From positions 1,922,001 to 1,986,000 of the forward strand of contig NZ_PYSY02000001.1 of the NCBI RefSeq assembly GCF_003049685.1: 64,000 bases of DNA. The letters are read 5' to 3'. A program made the translations under genes and the position numbers. This DNA is from Brucella pituitosa (lineage in GTDB: Bacteria > Pseudomonadota > Alphaproteobacteria > Rhizobiales > Rhizobiaceae). The notes under the pieces were generated by a model. It did no database searches. It worked only from the letters and a program-made list of their open reading frames with translations, and was not told the DNA's origin. The stretch's first letter is position 1. The number at the start of each line of letters is the position of its first letter. Positions 19,164-27,811 of this stretch are shown here, one piece after another.

Positions 19164-19253
19164 TTGCGAACACTTAATCTATTCATCATTGGTTTTGGCT
19201 TCAGCGCACTTGTCATAACGTGCATCTACGCCATTGGCGGCGGATTGATCTGA
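19164..19253 (+). CDS. putative 29-residue single-span membrane protein
   Basis: TTG-initiated reading frame of 29 codons plus TGA. The SD-like GGGAGG is 5 nt upstream. The product is almost entirely hydrophobic (LFIIGFGFSALVITCIYAIG) with an Arg at residue 2, the pattern of a small single-span membrane protein with cytoplasmic N-terminus. It lies 280 nt after the ThDP gene and 8 nt before the convergent LysR stop. I recognise no family. Support is the combination of ribosome-binding site, start, hydrophobic span and clean stop; expression is unproven. Confidence 0.4.
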   Translation: MRTLNLFIIGFGFSALVITCIYAIGGGLI

Positions 19254-19261
19254 ACTCATAA

Positions 19262-20176
19262 TCAGGATCGAAGAAGCTCCTCACCCAAAAAGCTTGCTGA
19301 AGCCTCGCGCACCGCACCAAGCATAAAATCGCTAATCACTCTGATACGCGGCGCGGCCATGACATCAACATGGCAATTCATCCAATATTCGCGTTCAAGA
19401 TGCATTTCTTTAGGTAGTACTGGCGCCAGTTCTGAGTGCAGGCTGGCAATGTAATACGGCAGAACACAAAGCCCATAACCAGTCAGCGTGGCTGTCAGCT
19501 GTGCATGAATACTGGAACTCTGATAACTGCAGCGCTGCCCCGGCAATATTTCGCGCATGTAATCGAGACCGGGTGTGAACACCATATCATCGATATAGCC
19601 AATGAATGGATGCCCCGTCAGATCTTCACGCGACTTGATCGGCGGATGAGCGTTCAGATAATCACGGTGCCCATAGATGAACAGTCGATAAGGCGTGAGC
19701 CGTTCGCTGTGATAGGGACCGGTACGCGGCATATGCAATGTAATGGATAATTCCGCTTCGCGGCGCGAGAGCGACATGATCTGCTGGATTGTAACCACTT
19801 CGACTGACAGACTGGGATAAGATTGCGCCAGCACCGGCAGGCGGTCGGCTAAAAAGAAGTTGCCGAACCCCTCAAGTGTGGAAAGCCGCACCACGCCCGA
19901 GAGCGCGGAAAGATTGCCGGTCGCCTCTGTTCGGAATTTCATGGCCTCGCGCTCCATCACCTCGGCCGACTCGACAAGCCGCTCCCCGACCGGCGTCAAA
20001 AGATAGCCGCGCGGGTTTCTCTCAAAGAGTTTGGTCGCCAGCGACTGCTCCAGCCGATCAATCCGGCGCAGAACCGTGACATGGCTTGTCCGCAATTGTC
20101 TCGCCGCGGTCGAAAGCTGGCCTGTCCGTGCGACAGCCAGAAAATATTGCAGGTCATCCCAGGTAAATTGGCGCAA
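19262..20176 (-). CDS. LysR-family transcriptional regulator
   Basis: 304 residues. N-terminal winged helix-turn-helix (WDDLQYFLAVARTGQLSTAARQL, about 5-65) and C-terminal periplasmic-binding-like effector domain. The start is TTG at 20176 with GGGAGGA 4 nt upstream and no competing ATG. It is divergent from a branched-chain-amino-acid-type ABC operon across 243 nt, the usual arrangement for a LysR regulator of the neighbouring genes, with a CTGT-N10-ACAG element between them. Effector unknown. Confidence 0.88.
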   Translation of the reverse strand: MRQFTWDDLQYFLAVARTGQLSTAARQLRTSHVTVLRRIDRLEQSLATKLFERNPRGYLLTPVGERLVESAEVMEREAMKFRTEATGNLSALSGVVRLSTLEGFGNFFLADRLPVLAQSYPSLSVEVVTIQQIMSLSRREAELSITLHMPRTGPYHSERLTPYRLFIYGHRDYLNAHPPIKSREDLTGHPFIGYIDDMVFTPGLDYMREILPGQRCSYQSSSIHAQLTATLTGYGLCVLPYYIASLHSELAPVLPKEMHLEREYWMNCHVDVMAAPRIRVISDFMLGAVREASASFLGEELLRS

Positions 20177-20196
20177 CTGTTCCTCCCTGCCTCTGT

Positions 20197-20214
20197 CTGT
20201 GCATTTTTGTACAG
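20197..20214. promoter_or_regulatory. candidate LysR binding site
   Basis: CTGT (20197-20200) and ACAG (20211-20214) form an interrupted palindrome of the T-N11-A type favoured by LysR regulators. It is 20 nt upstream of the divergent lysR start codon and about 205 nt before the transporter gene. Placement near the regulator's own start fits autoregulation. Confidence 0.4.
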
Positions 20215-20291
20215 ACTGTGTTCAAAAATTGTTGTTCGTGTACGCATTTGTCAATGCTACCGTCCTAATTAATTGCCCGAGTGGAGGAACA

Positions 20292-20383
20292 GATCGGGCA
20301 GAAGCAGAGGGGGAAATGGCTTAGAGGAAAGCCATCGACCCGATCCGAAAGGCATATTTACTGGAGGTTGCCGCCCGATTTTT
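20292..20383 (+). promoter_or_regulatory. structured leader with alternative pairings
   Basis: Upstream of the binding-protein gene. GATCGGG (20292-20298) can pair with CCCGATC (20339-20345), enclosing a perfect hairpin ATGGCTT (20316-20322) / AAGCCAT (20329-20335). Alternatively ATCGGGC (20293-20299) can pair with GCCCGAT (20373-20379), which runs into TTTTT. The two pairings exclude each other, a layout seen in attenuators and riboswitches. I match it to no known class. Confidence 0.35.
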
Positions 20384-20419
20384 CGTGGTGGTTTATGGGC
20401 TTATTGGGAGGAGCACTGA

Positions 20420-21625
20420 ATGAAACTTTTCGCACTTGCAACGGCTGCACTTTTTGCTGCAACCGCAATTTCATCTGCAGCAGAAATATCGGACGGTAAG
20501 GTCAAGATCGGCATCCTGAACGACCAATCCGGCGTCTATGCCGACTTCGGTGGCAAGTGGTCGTTCGAAGCTGCAAAAATGGCTGCAGAAGATTTCGGCG
20601 GCAAGGTGCTTGATGCACCCATCGAGATTATCACTGCCGACCATCAGAACAAGCCTGACGTGGCTTCGAACATTGCACGCCAGTGGTATGATACAGAGCA
20701 GGTCGATGCCATCATGGAACTGACCAGTTCTTCTGTCGGCTTGGCAGTGCAGGCTCTCTCCAAAGACAAGAAGAAAATCACCATCAATACTGGTGCCGCA
20801 ACATCTGAACTGACGGGCAAGCAATGCACGCCTTACGGCTTCCATTGGGCTTATGATACCCATGCCCTTGCTGTCGGCACCGGCGGTTCGCTCGTCGAAC
20901 AGGGCGGCGACACATGGTACTTCCTGACCGCCGACTATGCTTTCGGCTATTCGCTGGAAGAACAGACTTCGAAATTCGTCGAATCAAAAGGCGGTAAAGT
21001 TCTCGGCTCCGTTCGTCATCCTTTGAGCACGACCGATTATTCATCCTTCTTGCTGCAGGCGCAGTCTTCAGGTGCCAAAGTTGTCGGCCTTGCCAATGCC
21101 GGTCTTGATACGTCCAACGCCATCAAACAGGCCGCTGAATTCGGTATCGTGGCTGGTGGTCAGCGTCTTGCAGCATTGCTCTTCACGCTTGCAGAAGTTC
21201 ATGGCCTTGGCCTTGATGCCGCACAGGGCCTGACGCTGACGGAAGGCTTCTACTGGGATCGCGACGATGAATCGCGTGAATTCGGCAAGCGTTTCTTCGA
21301 CCGGACGGGCCGCATGCCGAACATGGTTCAGGCAGGCACTTACTCTGCGGTTCTTCAGTATCTGAAGGCGATCAAGGAAGCTGGAACCGACGAAACAGAA
21401 GCGGTTGCCAAGAAGCTGCATGAAATGCCTGTCGAAGATGTCTTTGCCCGTCACGGTAAGGTCGGCGCCAACGGACGCATGATCTATGACATGTATCTGA
21501 TGGAAGTGAAGAAGCCTGACGAGAGCAAGGCACCTTGGGATTACTACAAAGTGCTGGCCACCATCCCCGGCGATCAGGCTTACATGAAGCCCGAAGAAAG
21601 CGGCTGCCCTCTGGTCACGCAGTAA
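20420..21625 (+). CDS. ABC transporter substrate-binding protein (LIV type)
   Basis: 401 residues, with a signal peptide (MKLFALATAALFAATAISSAAE, cleavage after about residue 20). Leucine/isoleucine/valine-type binding fold with KVKIGILNDQSGVYADFGGKW at the start of the mature protein and a C-terminal CPLVTQ. It is the first gene of a complete LIV-type operon and has GGGAGGAG before its ATG. This family also transports aromatic acids, amides, urea and other compounds, so the ligand is not settled. Confidence 0.88.
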   Translation: MKLFALATAALFAATAISSAAEISDGKVKIGILNDQSGVYADFGGKWSFEAAKMAAEDFGGKVLDAPIEIITADHQNKPDVASNIARQWYDTEQVDAIMELTSSSVGLAVQALSKDKKKITINTGAATSELTGKQCTPYGFHWAYDTHALAVGTGGSLVEQGGDTWYFLTADYAFGYSLEEQTSKFVESKGGKVLGSVRHPLSTTDYSSFLLQAQSSGAKVVGLANAGLDTSNAIKQAAEFGIVAGGQRLAALLFTLAEVHGLGLDAAQGLTLTEGFYWDRDDESREFGKRFFDRTGRMPNMVQAGTYSAVLQYLKAIKEAGTDETEAVAKKLHEMPVEDVFARHGKVGANGRMIYDMYLMEVKKPDESKAPWDYYKVLATIPGDQAYMKPEESGCPLVTQ

Positions 21626-21637
21626 GGGTGTAATTTA

Positions 21638-22453
21638 ATGGCGAATAACACTCAAACCGTTACGGCCCTGCGTGAAGCAGGGCCAGATGTGGCGCAAACA
21701 AGCACGCAGACGGTTCTGTCGGCACGTGGGCTCGGCAAATCATTTGGCGGCTTTCATGCGGTAAAGAATGTCGATCTTGATGTGGATCATGCGCGGGTTC
21801 ATGCGCTGATTGGCCCCAATGGCGCGGGCAAGACGACCGTCTTCAACCTGCTTACAAAATTTCTCCAGCCGACAAGCGGCGAGATCACACTGCTTGGTGA
21901 GAACATCACCAAAACTGATCCGGCCAAGGTTGCACGCATGGGGCTGGTGCGCTCTTTTCAGATTTCGGCCACCTTCCCCCATCTGACGGTGCTGGAAAAT
22001 GTGAAAGTCGCCCTGCAACGCCCCAGCGGTCTTGCAACGCAGTTCTGGCGTTCGTTGTCCGCACTCGATCAGCTTGACGTAAAAGCGATTGAGCTTCTGG
22101 AGCGCGTCGGTCTGGCTGATGCCCGTCATGCTCTGGCGGCTGACCTGTCTTATGGCCGCAAGCGTGCGCTCGAAATTGCCACCACACTGGCACTCGACCC
22201 AAAAGTGCTGCTGCTTGATGAGCCGATGGCCGGTATGGGGCACGAAGACGTGCACATCATTGCAGCCCTCATCACCGATGTGGCCAGGGATCGTGCGGTG
22301 CTGATGGTCGAACACAATCTCAAAGTGGTGGCCGATATCGCCCATCACGTCACGGTGCTGCAACGCGGCGAGATCCTCGCGTCGGGCAATTATGCCACCG
22401 TCTCCAAAGACGAGCGCGTGCGCACCGCTTATATGGGAACCGAACATGAATAG
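21638..22453 (+). CDS. branched-chain amino acid-type ABC ATPase (LivG-like)
   Basis: 271 residues. Walker A GPNGAGKTT near residue 65, signature LSYGRKRALEIA, Walker B LLLDEPMAGMG and switch His in VEHNLKVV. The first 30 residues are a polar extension before the ABC core. The 3' end overlaps the LivF-like gene by 8 nt. It energises the transporter with the next three genes. Confidence 0.9.
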   Translation: MANNTQTVTALREAGPDVAQTSTQTVLSARGLGKSFGGFHAVKNVDLDVDHARVHALIGPNGAGKTTVFNLLTKFLQPTSGEITLLGENITKTDPAKVARMGLVRSFQISATFPHLTVLENVKVALQRPSGLATQFWRSLSALDQLDVKAIELLERVGLADARHALAADLSYGRKRALEIATTLALDPKVLLLDEPMAGMGHEDVHIIAALITDVARDRAVLMVEHNLKVVADIAHHVTVLQRGEILASGNYATVSKDERVRTAYMGTEHE

Positions 22454-23162
22454 AGGCCAACCCTTGCTATCCGTGCGCGGGCTCAATGCCTGGTATGGCG
22501 AAAGCCATGCCCTGCATGGCGTCGACCTCGACATCTGGCCCGGCGAGACAATCACGCTGATTGGCCGCAATGGCGTCGGCAAGACCACAACTCTGCGCGC
22601 CATTATGGGTATCATTCGCAAGCGTACCGGTTCCATCACGCTTGACGGCAAAGACCTTCTGCGCGTGCCGCTACATCGCATTGCCCGGACAGGGCTTGGC
22701 TTTGTGCCAGAAGAGCGCGGTATCTTCGCGACGCTCAATGTGCATGAAAATCTGCTGCTTCCACCGGTTGTTGCCAAAGGTGGTGGGGCAATGTCGCTCA
22801 ATGAGATTTACGAACTCTTCCCCAATCTCTACGAGCGCCGTAACAGCCCCGGCACCAAACTTTCGGGTGGCGAACAGCAGATGCTGGCCATTGCCCGTAT
22901 CCTGCGCACCGGGGTCAAGGTGCTACTGCTTGACGAACCGACTGAGGGCCTAGCGCCCGTTATCATCCAGCGTATCGGTGATGTGCTGGTAGAGCTGAAA
23001 AAACGCGGCATGACCGTGCTTCTTGTCGAACAGAATTTCCGCTTTGCCGCCAAGGTCGCTGATCGCTTCTATCTGATGGATCATGGCGTGGTAACGGAAA
23101 ACTTCCCAACCACTGAACTGCCTGCCCGCATGGCAGAGCTGAACGAAGCATTGGGGGTCTGA
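22446..23162 (+). CDS. branched-chain amino acid-type ABC ATPase (LivF-like)
   Basis: 238 residues. Walker A GRNGVGKTT, Q-loop region, signature LSGGEQQMLAIAR and Walker B LLLDEPTEGLAP. The ATG at 22446 lies inside the end of the LivG-like gene (8-nt overlap) and gives the standard LivF length; an in-frame upstream start at 22392 is rejected. The permease gene begins 4 nt after the stop. Confidence 0.92.
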   Translation: MNRGQPLLSVRGLNAWYGESHALHGVDLDIWPGETITLIGRNGVGKTTTLRAIMGIIRKRTGSITLDGKDLLRVPLHRIARTGLGFVPEERGIFATLNVHENLLLPPVVAKGGGAMSLNEIYELFPNLYERRNSPGTKLSGGEQQMLAIARILRTGVKVLLLDEPTEGLAPVIIQRIGDVLVELKKRGMTVLLVEQNFRFAAKVADRFYLMDHGVVTENFPTTELPARMAELNEALGV

Positions 23163-23166
23163 AACA

Positions 23167-24054
23167 ATGACAATGATTTTCGGCATCCCTTTGCAGGCGC
23201 TTCTCGGGCAATTGCTCGTCGGCCTGATCAATGGTTCTTTCTATGCCATGTTGAGCCTTGGCCTTGCCATCATTTTCGGCCTTCTGCGCATCATCAACTT
23301 TGCCCATGGTGCACAATATATGCTCGGCGCTTTTGTCGGCTATCTGTTGTTGAGCACGCTCGGCATCGGCTATTGGCCAGCCCTTATTCTCGCTCCGCTG
23401 ATCGTGGGCCTCGGCGGCGCGATCATCGAACGCGTAGCGCTTTCGAGGCTCTATAATCTCGACCCGCTCTATGGCCTGCTCTTCACCTTTGGCTTAGCAC
23501 TCGTGATCGAAGGCACGTTCCGCTATTATTATGGCGCTGCCGGTCAGCCTTATGCCGTCCCGCCATCGCTTGCAGGTGGCAGCAATCTCGGTTTCATGTT
23601 CCTGCCCAACTATCGCGCCTGGGTGGTCGTCGCCTCACTCATCGTCTGCATCGGCACATGGTTACTGATCGAGAAGACCAAGCTTGGCGCTTACTTGCGT
23701 GCTGCCACGGAAAACCCAACCCTTGTGAAAGCCTTCGGCATCAATGTGCCACTGCTCCTCACCTTCACCTATGCTCTGGGCGCAGCTCTTGCAGGTTTTG
23801 CCGGTATTCTGGCAGCGCCCATCTATCAGGTCAGCCCGCTGATGGGGTCCAACATCATCATTGTGGTCTTTGCCGTGGTGGTCGTCGGCGGCATGGGGTC
23901 AATCCTGGGCGCCATCATCACCGGCTATGTGCTGGGGCTGGCCGAAGGTCTGACCAAGGTCTTCTACCCGGAAGCTTCCAGCATCGTCATCTTCGTCATC
24001 ATGGCTATCGTCCTTCTGGTGCGACCCGCCGGACTGTTCGGGAAGGAGGCCTGA
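23167..24054 (+). CDS. branched-chain amino acid-type ABC permease (LivH-like)
   Basis: 295 residues of inner-membrane permease with about eight hydrophobic segments. Typical LivH stretches are GLINGSFYAMLSLGLAIIFG and LRIINFAHGAQYMLGAFVGY near the N-terminus and VVVVGGMGSILGAIITGYVLG near residue 238. The second permease starts 1 nt after its stop. With the two ATPases and the binding protein this makes a full importer. Confidence 0.92.
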   Translation: MTMIFGIPLQALLGQLLVGLINGSFYAMLSLGLAIIFGLLRIINFAHGAQYMLGAFVGYLLLSTLGIGYWPALILAPLIVGLGGAIIERVALSRLYNLDPLYGLLFTFGLALVIEGTFRYYYGAAGQPYAVPPSLAGGSNLGFMFLPNYRAWVVVASLIVCIGTWLLIEKTKLGAYLRAATENPTLVKAFGINVPLLLTFTYALGAALAGFAGILAAPIYQVSPLMGSNIIIVVFAVVVVGGMGSILGAIITGYVLGLAEGLTKVFYPEASSIVIFVIMAIVLLVRPAGLFGKEA

Positions 24055-24055
24055 T

Positions 24056-25045
24056 ATGGCTGATACCGCTCTTAAAGCAACCGCAGTGCCGCACGAAGCT
24101 AGGGCACCTGCTCTCAACAGCTTTTCTGCTGTCATCCTCGTCATCGCCGTTATCGGATTAATCGCAGCGCCCTTCATGGTCTACCCGATCTTTCTGATGA
24201 AGATGCTGTGCTTTGCGCTGTTTGCCTCCGCCTTCAACCTGCTGCTCGGCTATACCGGCATTCTGTCCTTTGGCCATGCAGCCTTCTTTGGCGGTGCGGC
24301 CTATGTGACGGCCCATGCCGTCAAGGTTTGGGGGGTGACGCCTGAAATTGGCATCCTGCTTGGCATGTTAACCGCTGCAGCACTCGGCCTCGTCATTGGC
24401 TATCTCGCCATTCGTCGTCAGGGCATTTATTCGACGATGATTACGCTGGCACTGGCACAGATGTTCTTCTTCTTCTGTCTGCAAGCGGCTTTCACCCATG
24501 GCGAAGATGGTCTTCAGGGTGTGCCACGTGGCTATCTCTTCGGCATCATCGATCTCAACCAGCCGATGAATATGTATTATTTTGTGCTGGCAGTGTTTGT
24601 AATCGGGGTCTTTGCGATCTGGCGCATTATCAACTCGCCCTTCGGCATGATCCTCAAATCCGTGCGTGAAAATGAAAGCCGTGCCGTTTCGCTGGGCTAT
24701 TCCGTCAATCACTATAAGCTTGCCGCCTTCGTCATGTCGGCGGCGCTTGCGGGGCTTGCGGGTGGCATGAAGGCGCTCGTCTTCCAGTTCGCAACCTTGA
24801 CCGATGTGGGCTGGCAGATGTCGGGCGAAGTGATCCTCATGACTCTGCTCGGCGGCATCGGGACACTGATCGGCCCCATCGTCGGTGCAGCCTTTGTGGT
24901 GGCTCTGCAGAACTACCTTGCAACCTCAGACTTCCCCGTGACAATTGTCACCGGCGTCATCTTCATGGCCTGCGTTCTGCTCTTCCGTAAAGGCATCGTA
25001 GGTGAGTTCTATGCATCGCGGCTTGGAAAGAAACTGTTCGGATAA
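24056..25045 (+). CDS. branched-chain amino acid-type ABC permease (LivM-like)
   Basis: 329 residues. After a polar N-terminus it has multiple membrane segments with LivM motifs LGYTGILSFGHAAFFGGAAY and LLGGIGTLIGPIVGAA. AAGGAGG sits just upstream, inside the end of the LivH-like gene. It is followed by a hairpin (25051-25080) and then a GMC oxidoreductase gene, which may be read through as the last operon member. Confidence 0.92.
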   Translation: MADTALKATAVPHEARAPALNSFSAVILVIAVIGLIAAPFMVYPIFLMKMLCFALFASAFNLLLGYTGILSFGHAAFFGGAAYVTAHAVKVWGVTPEIGILLGMLTAAALGLVIGYLAIRRQGIYSTMITLALAQMFFFFCLQAAFTHGEDGLQGVPRGYLFGIIDLNQPMNMYYFVLAVFVIGVFAIWRIINSPFGMILKSVRENESRAVSLGYSVNHYKLAAFVMSAALAGLAGGMKALVFQFATLTDVGWQMSGEVILMTLLGGIGTLIGPIVGAAFVVALQNYLATSDFPVTIVTGVIFMACVLLFRKGIVGEFYASRLGKKLFG

Positions 25046-25050
25046 CCGAC

Positions 25051-25088
25051 GGAGCCGCATGTTCATACGATAGCGGCTCCACCTTTTT
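25051..25088 (+). terminator. terminator-like hairpin after the LIV-type operon
   Basis: GGAGCCGC (25051-25058) and GCGGCTCC (25073-25080) form a perfect 8-bp stem with a 14-nt loop, followed by ACCTTTTT. The next gene begins only 16 nt later, so partial termination is likely rather than a hard operon end. Confidence 0.6.
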
Positions 25089-25103
25089 ACTGGATATAAA
25101 ATC

Positions 25104-26702
25104 ATGACCGACACCTACGATTACATCGTGGTTGGCGCGGGCACGGCTGGCTGCGCCCTTGCGAACCGCCTTTCGGCCAATCCGGACCACTCCGTGCTCC
25201 TCCTCGAAGCAGGCGGCAAAGACAACTACGCGTGGATTCATATCCCCGTCGGCTATCTCTATTGCATCGGCAATCCGCGCACCGACTGGTGCTTCACAAC
25301 CGAAGCAGAGCCAGGTCTGAATGGGCGCGCACTTGGCTATCCGCGCGGCAAAGTGCTCGGCGGCTGCTCGTCAATCAATGGCATGATCTACATGCGCGGA
25401 CAGGCGCGCGATTACGATCTGTGGCGTCAGGCGGGTTGCTACGGCTGGGGCTGGGACGATGTCCTGCCCCTCTTCAAAAAATCCGAGGACAATTATGCAG
25501 GCGCCGATGATCTGCATGGAGCAGGCGGTGAATGGCGCGTGGAGACCGCTCGCCTGCACTGGGACATTCTCGATGCGTTTCGTGATGCTGCCGTCGCTGC
25601 GGGCATCCCCGCGACCGATGATTTTAATCGCGGCGACAATGAAGGCGTGTCTTATTTCAAGGTCAACCAGAAGCGCGGCATCCGCTGGAACACGGCCAAG
25701 GCCTTTCTGCGCCCGGCACTCGATCGCAAGAACCTGACCGTCCAAACTGGCGCGCATGTGCGCCGTGTCGAGATCGAAGAGCTGCGCGCCACCGGCGTAA
25801 CCTTCGATCAGAACGGCATCACCCGCACAGTGAAAGCGAAACGCGAGGTCATCCTTGCCGCAGGCGCAGTCGGATCGCCGCACATCCTCGAATTGTCGGG
25901 CATCGGACGCGGTGATGTTCTGCAACAGGCAGACATTCAGGTTGTTCTGGAACGCAGGCAAGTTGGCGAGAACCTGCAGGATCATCTGCAATTGCGTTGC
26001 GCTTATAAGGTTACAGGTATTCCGACGCTCAACGAAAAAGCCAGCAAACTTACCGGCAAGGCGATGATCGGGCTTGAATATCTGGTGCGCCGGTCAGGGC
26101 CCATGTCGATGGCGCCAAGCCAGCTTGGGGTATTTACGCGTTCTGATCCGTCCTACGAAACCGCCAATCTGCAATATCATGTGCAGCCACTGAGTCTGGA
26201 AAAATTCGGCGATGCGGTTCATCCCTTCCCGGCATTCACTGCCAGTGTCTGCAATCTCCGCCCTGACAGTCGCGGATCGATACATCTGAAATCACCAGAT
26301 CATCGTTCGCAACCCGCAATCAGACCCAATTATCTGGCAACTGAGAGCGACCGTCGCGTTGCTGCTGATGCCATTCGTCTGACCCGCAATATCGTGGCGC
26401 AGGCACCTCTGCAAAAGTATCGCCCTGAGGAATTCAAGCCAGGCCCGAGCTATGAAACGCAGGAGCAGCTGGAAAAGGCGGCTGGCGATATCGGCACAAC
26501 AATTTTCCACCCTGTCGGCACCTGTCGCATGGGATCGGATACCGATGCTGTGGTTGATCCACGTTTGCGGGTAAACGGCATTCAGGGGCTGCGGGTGGCA
26601 GATGCGTCTATCATGCCGGGAATCACTTCCGGCAATACCAATTCACCGACTTTGATGATCGCAGAGAAGGCGGCCCAGATGATAATTTCGGACAATCGTT
26701 AG
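25104..26702 (+). CDS. GMC-family FAD oxidoreductase (alcohol/choline dehydrogenase-like)
   Basis: 532 residues. N-terminal FAD-binding VVGAGTAGCALANRL near residue 10 and LLEAGG; GMC signature GYPRGKVLGGCSSINGMIYMRG (about residues 75-96, split here by the reader's convention as one conserved block); C-terminal catalytic HPVGTCRMG near residue 471 and GNTNSPTLMIAEKAA. The family oxidises primary or secondary alcohols, including choline and polyethylene glycols. Co-location with an ABC importer and LysR regulator suggests it oxidises the imported compound or a derivative. Confidence 0.88.
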   Translation: MTDTYDYIVVGAGTAGCALANRLSANPDHSVLLLEAGGKDNYAWIHIPVGYLYCIGNPRTDWCFTTEAEPGLNGRALGYPRGKVLGGCSSINGMIYMRGQARDYDLWRQAGCYGWGWDDVLPLFKKSEDNYAGADDLHGAGGEWRVETARLHWDILDAFRDAAVAAGIPATDDFNRGDNEGVSYFKVNQKRGIRWNTAKAFLRPALDRKNLTVQTGAHVRRVEIEELRATGVTFDQNGITRTVKAKREVILAAGAVGSPHILELSGIGRGDVLQQADIQVVLERRQVGENLQDHLQLRCAYKVTGIPTLNEKASKLTGKAMIGLEYLVRRSGPMSMAPSQLGVFTRSDPSYETANLQYHVQPLSLEKFGDAVHPFPAFTASVCNLRPDSRGSIHLKSPDHRSQPAIRPNYLATESDRRVAADAIRLTRNIVAQAPLQKYRPEEFKPGPSYETQEQLEKAAGDIGTTIFHPVGTCRMGSDTDAVVDPRLRVNGIQGLRVADASIMPGITSGNTNSPTLMIAEKAAQMIISDNR

Positions 26703-26724
26703 AACCAGATTCTGATCAACCCCA

Positions 26725-26748
26725 TGAGCGGAAATGGCAATCCGCTCA
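26725..26748 (+). terminator. weak hairpin after GMC gene
   Basis: TGAGCGG (26725-26731) with CCGCTCA (26742-26748), 10-nt loop, 22 nt after the stop; followed by CCCTTCTG rather than a T-run. Possible transcript end. The rest of the 225-nt gap before metQ is AT-rich, with a small GATCAT/ATGATC hairpin near 26863; no riboswitch class is recognised. Confidence 0.4.
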
Positions 26749-26927
26749 CCCTTCTGTGAACGCAATTTCGCAATCGTCGAATCTTATTAAACTGAAATAA
26801 TTTTCCTTGTTTATTGCCGTGCAAACGGGAATTATCGGCATCAAGGTGGGCAGGGGGAGAAAGATCATCTAACATGATCGCTTTCCGGGACCGGCTCTCC
26901 AAAAAACTTTAGACAAGGAAAATAAGA

Positions 26928-27764
26928 ATGTCGTCAGTCCTTTCCCGCTATTCATTGACCCGCCGTGCCGGTCTGAAAGCTGCCCTCTTCACCGCAGCAG
27001 CCCTCACCGTGGGTTTTGCGAGCGCACCAAGCCACGCCGAAGACAAGACCATCAAGGTCGGCATCATGGGCGGCGAAGACGAAGACGTCTGGAAGGTTGT
27101 TGCCGAAGAAGGCAAGAAGCACGGCCTCAACATTGAGCGCGTGACCTTCAATGATTATAACCAGCCGAATGAAGCGCTGGAACGCAAGGAAATCGACGCA
27201 AACGCTTTCCAGCACAAGCCTTATCTCGACGAACAGATCAAGCAGCACGGCTACAAGATCGGCGTTGCCGGTTACACCGCAGTCTGGCCAATCGGCATCT
27301 ATTCACGCAAGATCAAAAGCCTTGATGAACTGAAAGAAGGCGCAGTTGTTGGCGTTCCGAACGATCCATCGAACGAAGGCCGTGCGCTCCGCGTTCTCGA
27401 AGCAAGCGGCCTCATCAAGCTGAAGCCGGAAGCAGGCATCCTTGCAACGCCAATCGATGTCATTGAAAATCCAAAGAAGATCGAAATCAAGGAACTCGAC
27501 GCCGGTGTTGTCGGTCGTTCGATTGATGATCTTGATGTGGCAATCGTTAACAACGATTGGGCAGGCAAGGCCGGTCTCAAGAAAGAAGAAGCGATCGGTT
27601 GGGAATCGAAGGAAAACAACCCATACAACAACTTCATCGCGATCCGCACCGAAGATGAAAACGCTGAGTGGGTCAAGAATCTCGTAGCTTCGTTCCAGAA
27701 CGACGCTGTGAAGGCCGAACTCGACCGTGTTTACAAAGGCACAGGCATTCCAGCCTGGAATTAA
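26928..27764 (+). CDS. metQ: MetQ/NlpA-family substrate-binding protein
   Basis: 278 residues. A Sec-type signal with twin Arg (LTRRAGLKAALFTAAALTVG) ends near PSHAED at residue 38. Mature NlpA/MetQ fold with VGIMGGEDEDVWKVV, ANAFQHKPYLDEQIKQHGY and VGVPNDPSNEGRALRVLEASG. MetQ proteins bind L- or D-methionine. It is unusual for the family in having no cysteine, hence no lipobox, so it should be a soluble periplasmic protein rather than a lipoprotein. The ATPase and permease follow after a terminator-like hairpin, giving a binding-protein-rich stoichiometry. Confidence 0.88.
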   Translation: MSSVLSRYSLTRRAGLKAALFTAAALTVGFASAPSHAEDKTIKVGIMGGEDEDVWKVVAEEGKKHGLNIERVTFNDYNQPNEALERKEIDANAFQHKPYLDEQIKQHGYKIGVAGYTAVWPIGIYSRKIKSLDELKEGAVVGVPNDPSNEGRALRVLEASGLIKLKPEAGILATPIDVIENPKKIEIKELDAGVVGRSIDDLDVAIVNNDWAGKAGLKKEEAIGWESKENNPYNNFIAIRTEDENAEWVKNLVASFQNDAVKAELDRVYKGTGIPAWN

Positions 27765-27811
27765 TACATGTGTAGAAATAAGGTGTTAAGGCACTTTTAG
27801 TGTTTGAAAGA

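Noticed and set aside
26703-26927. S-adenosylmethionine riboswitch before metQ
   Set aside because: A methionine importer leader could hold one, but I found no match to SAM-I, SAM-II or SAM-V core words; only small generic hairpins are present.
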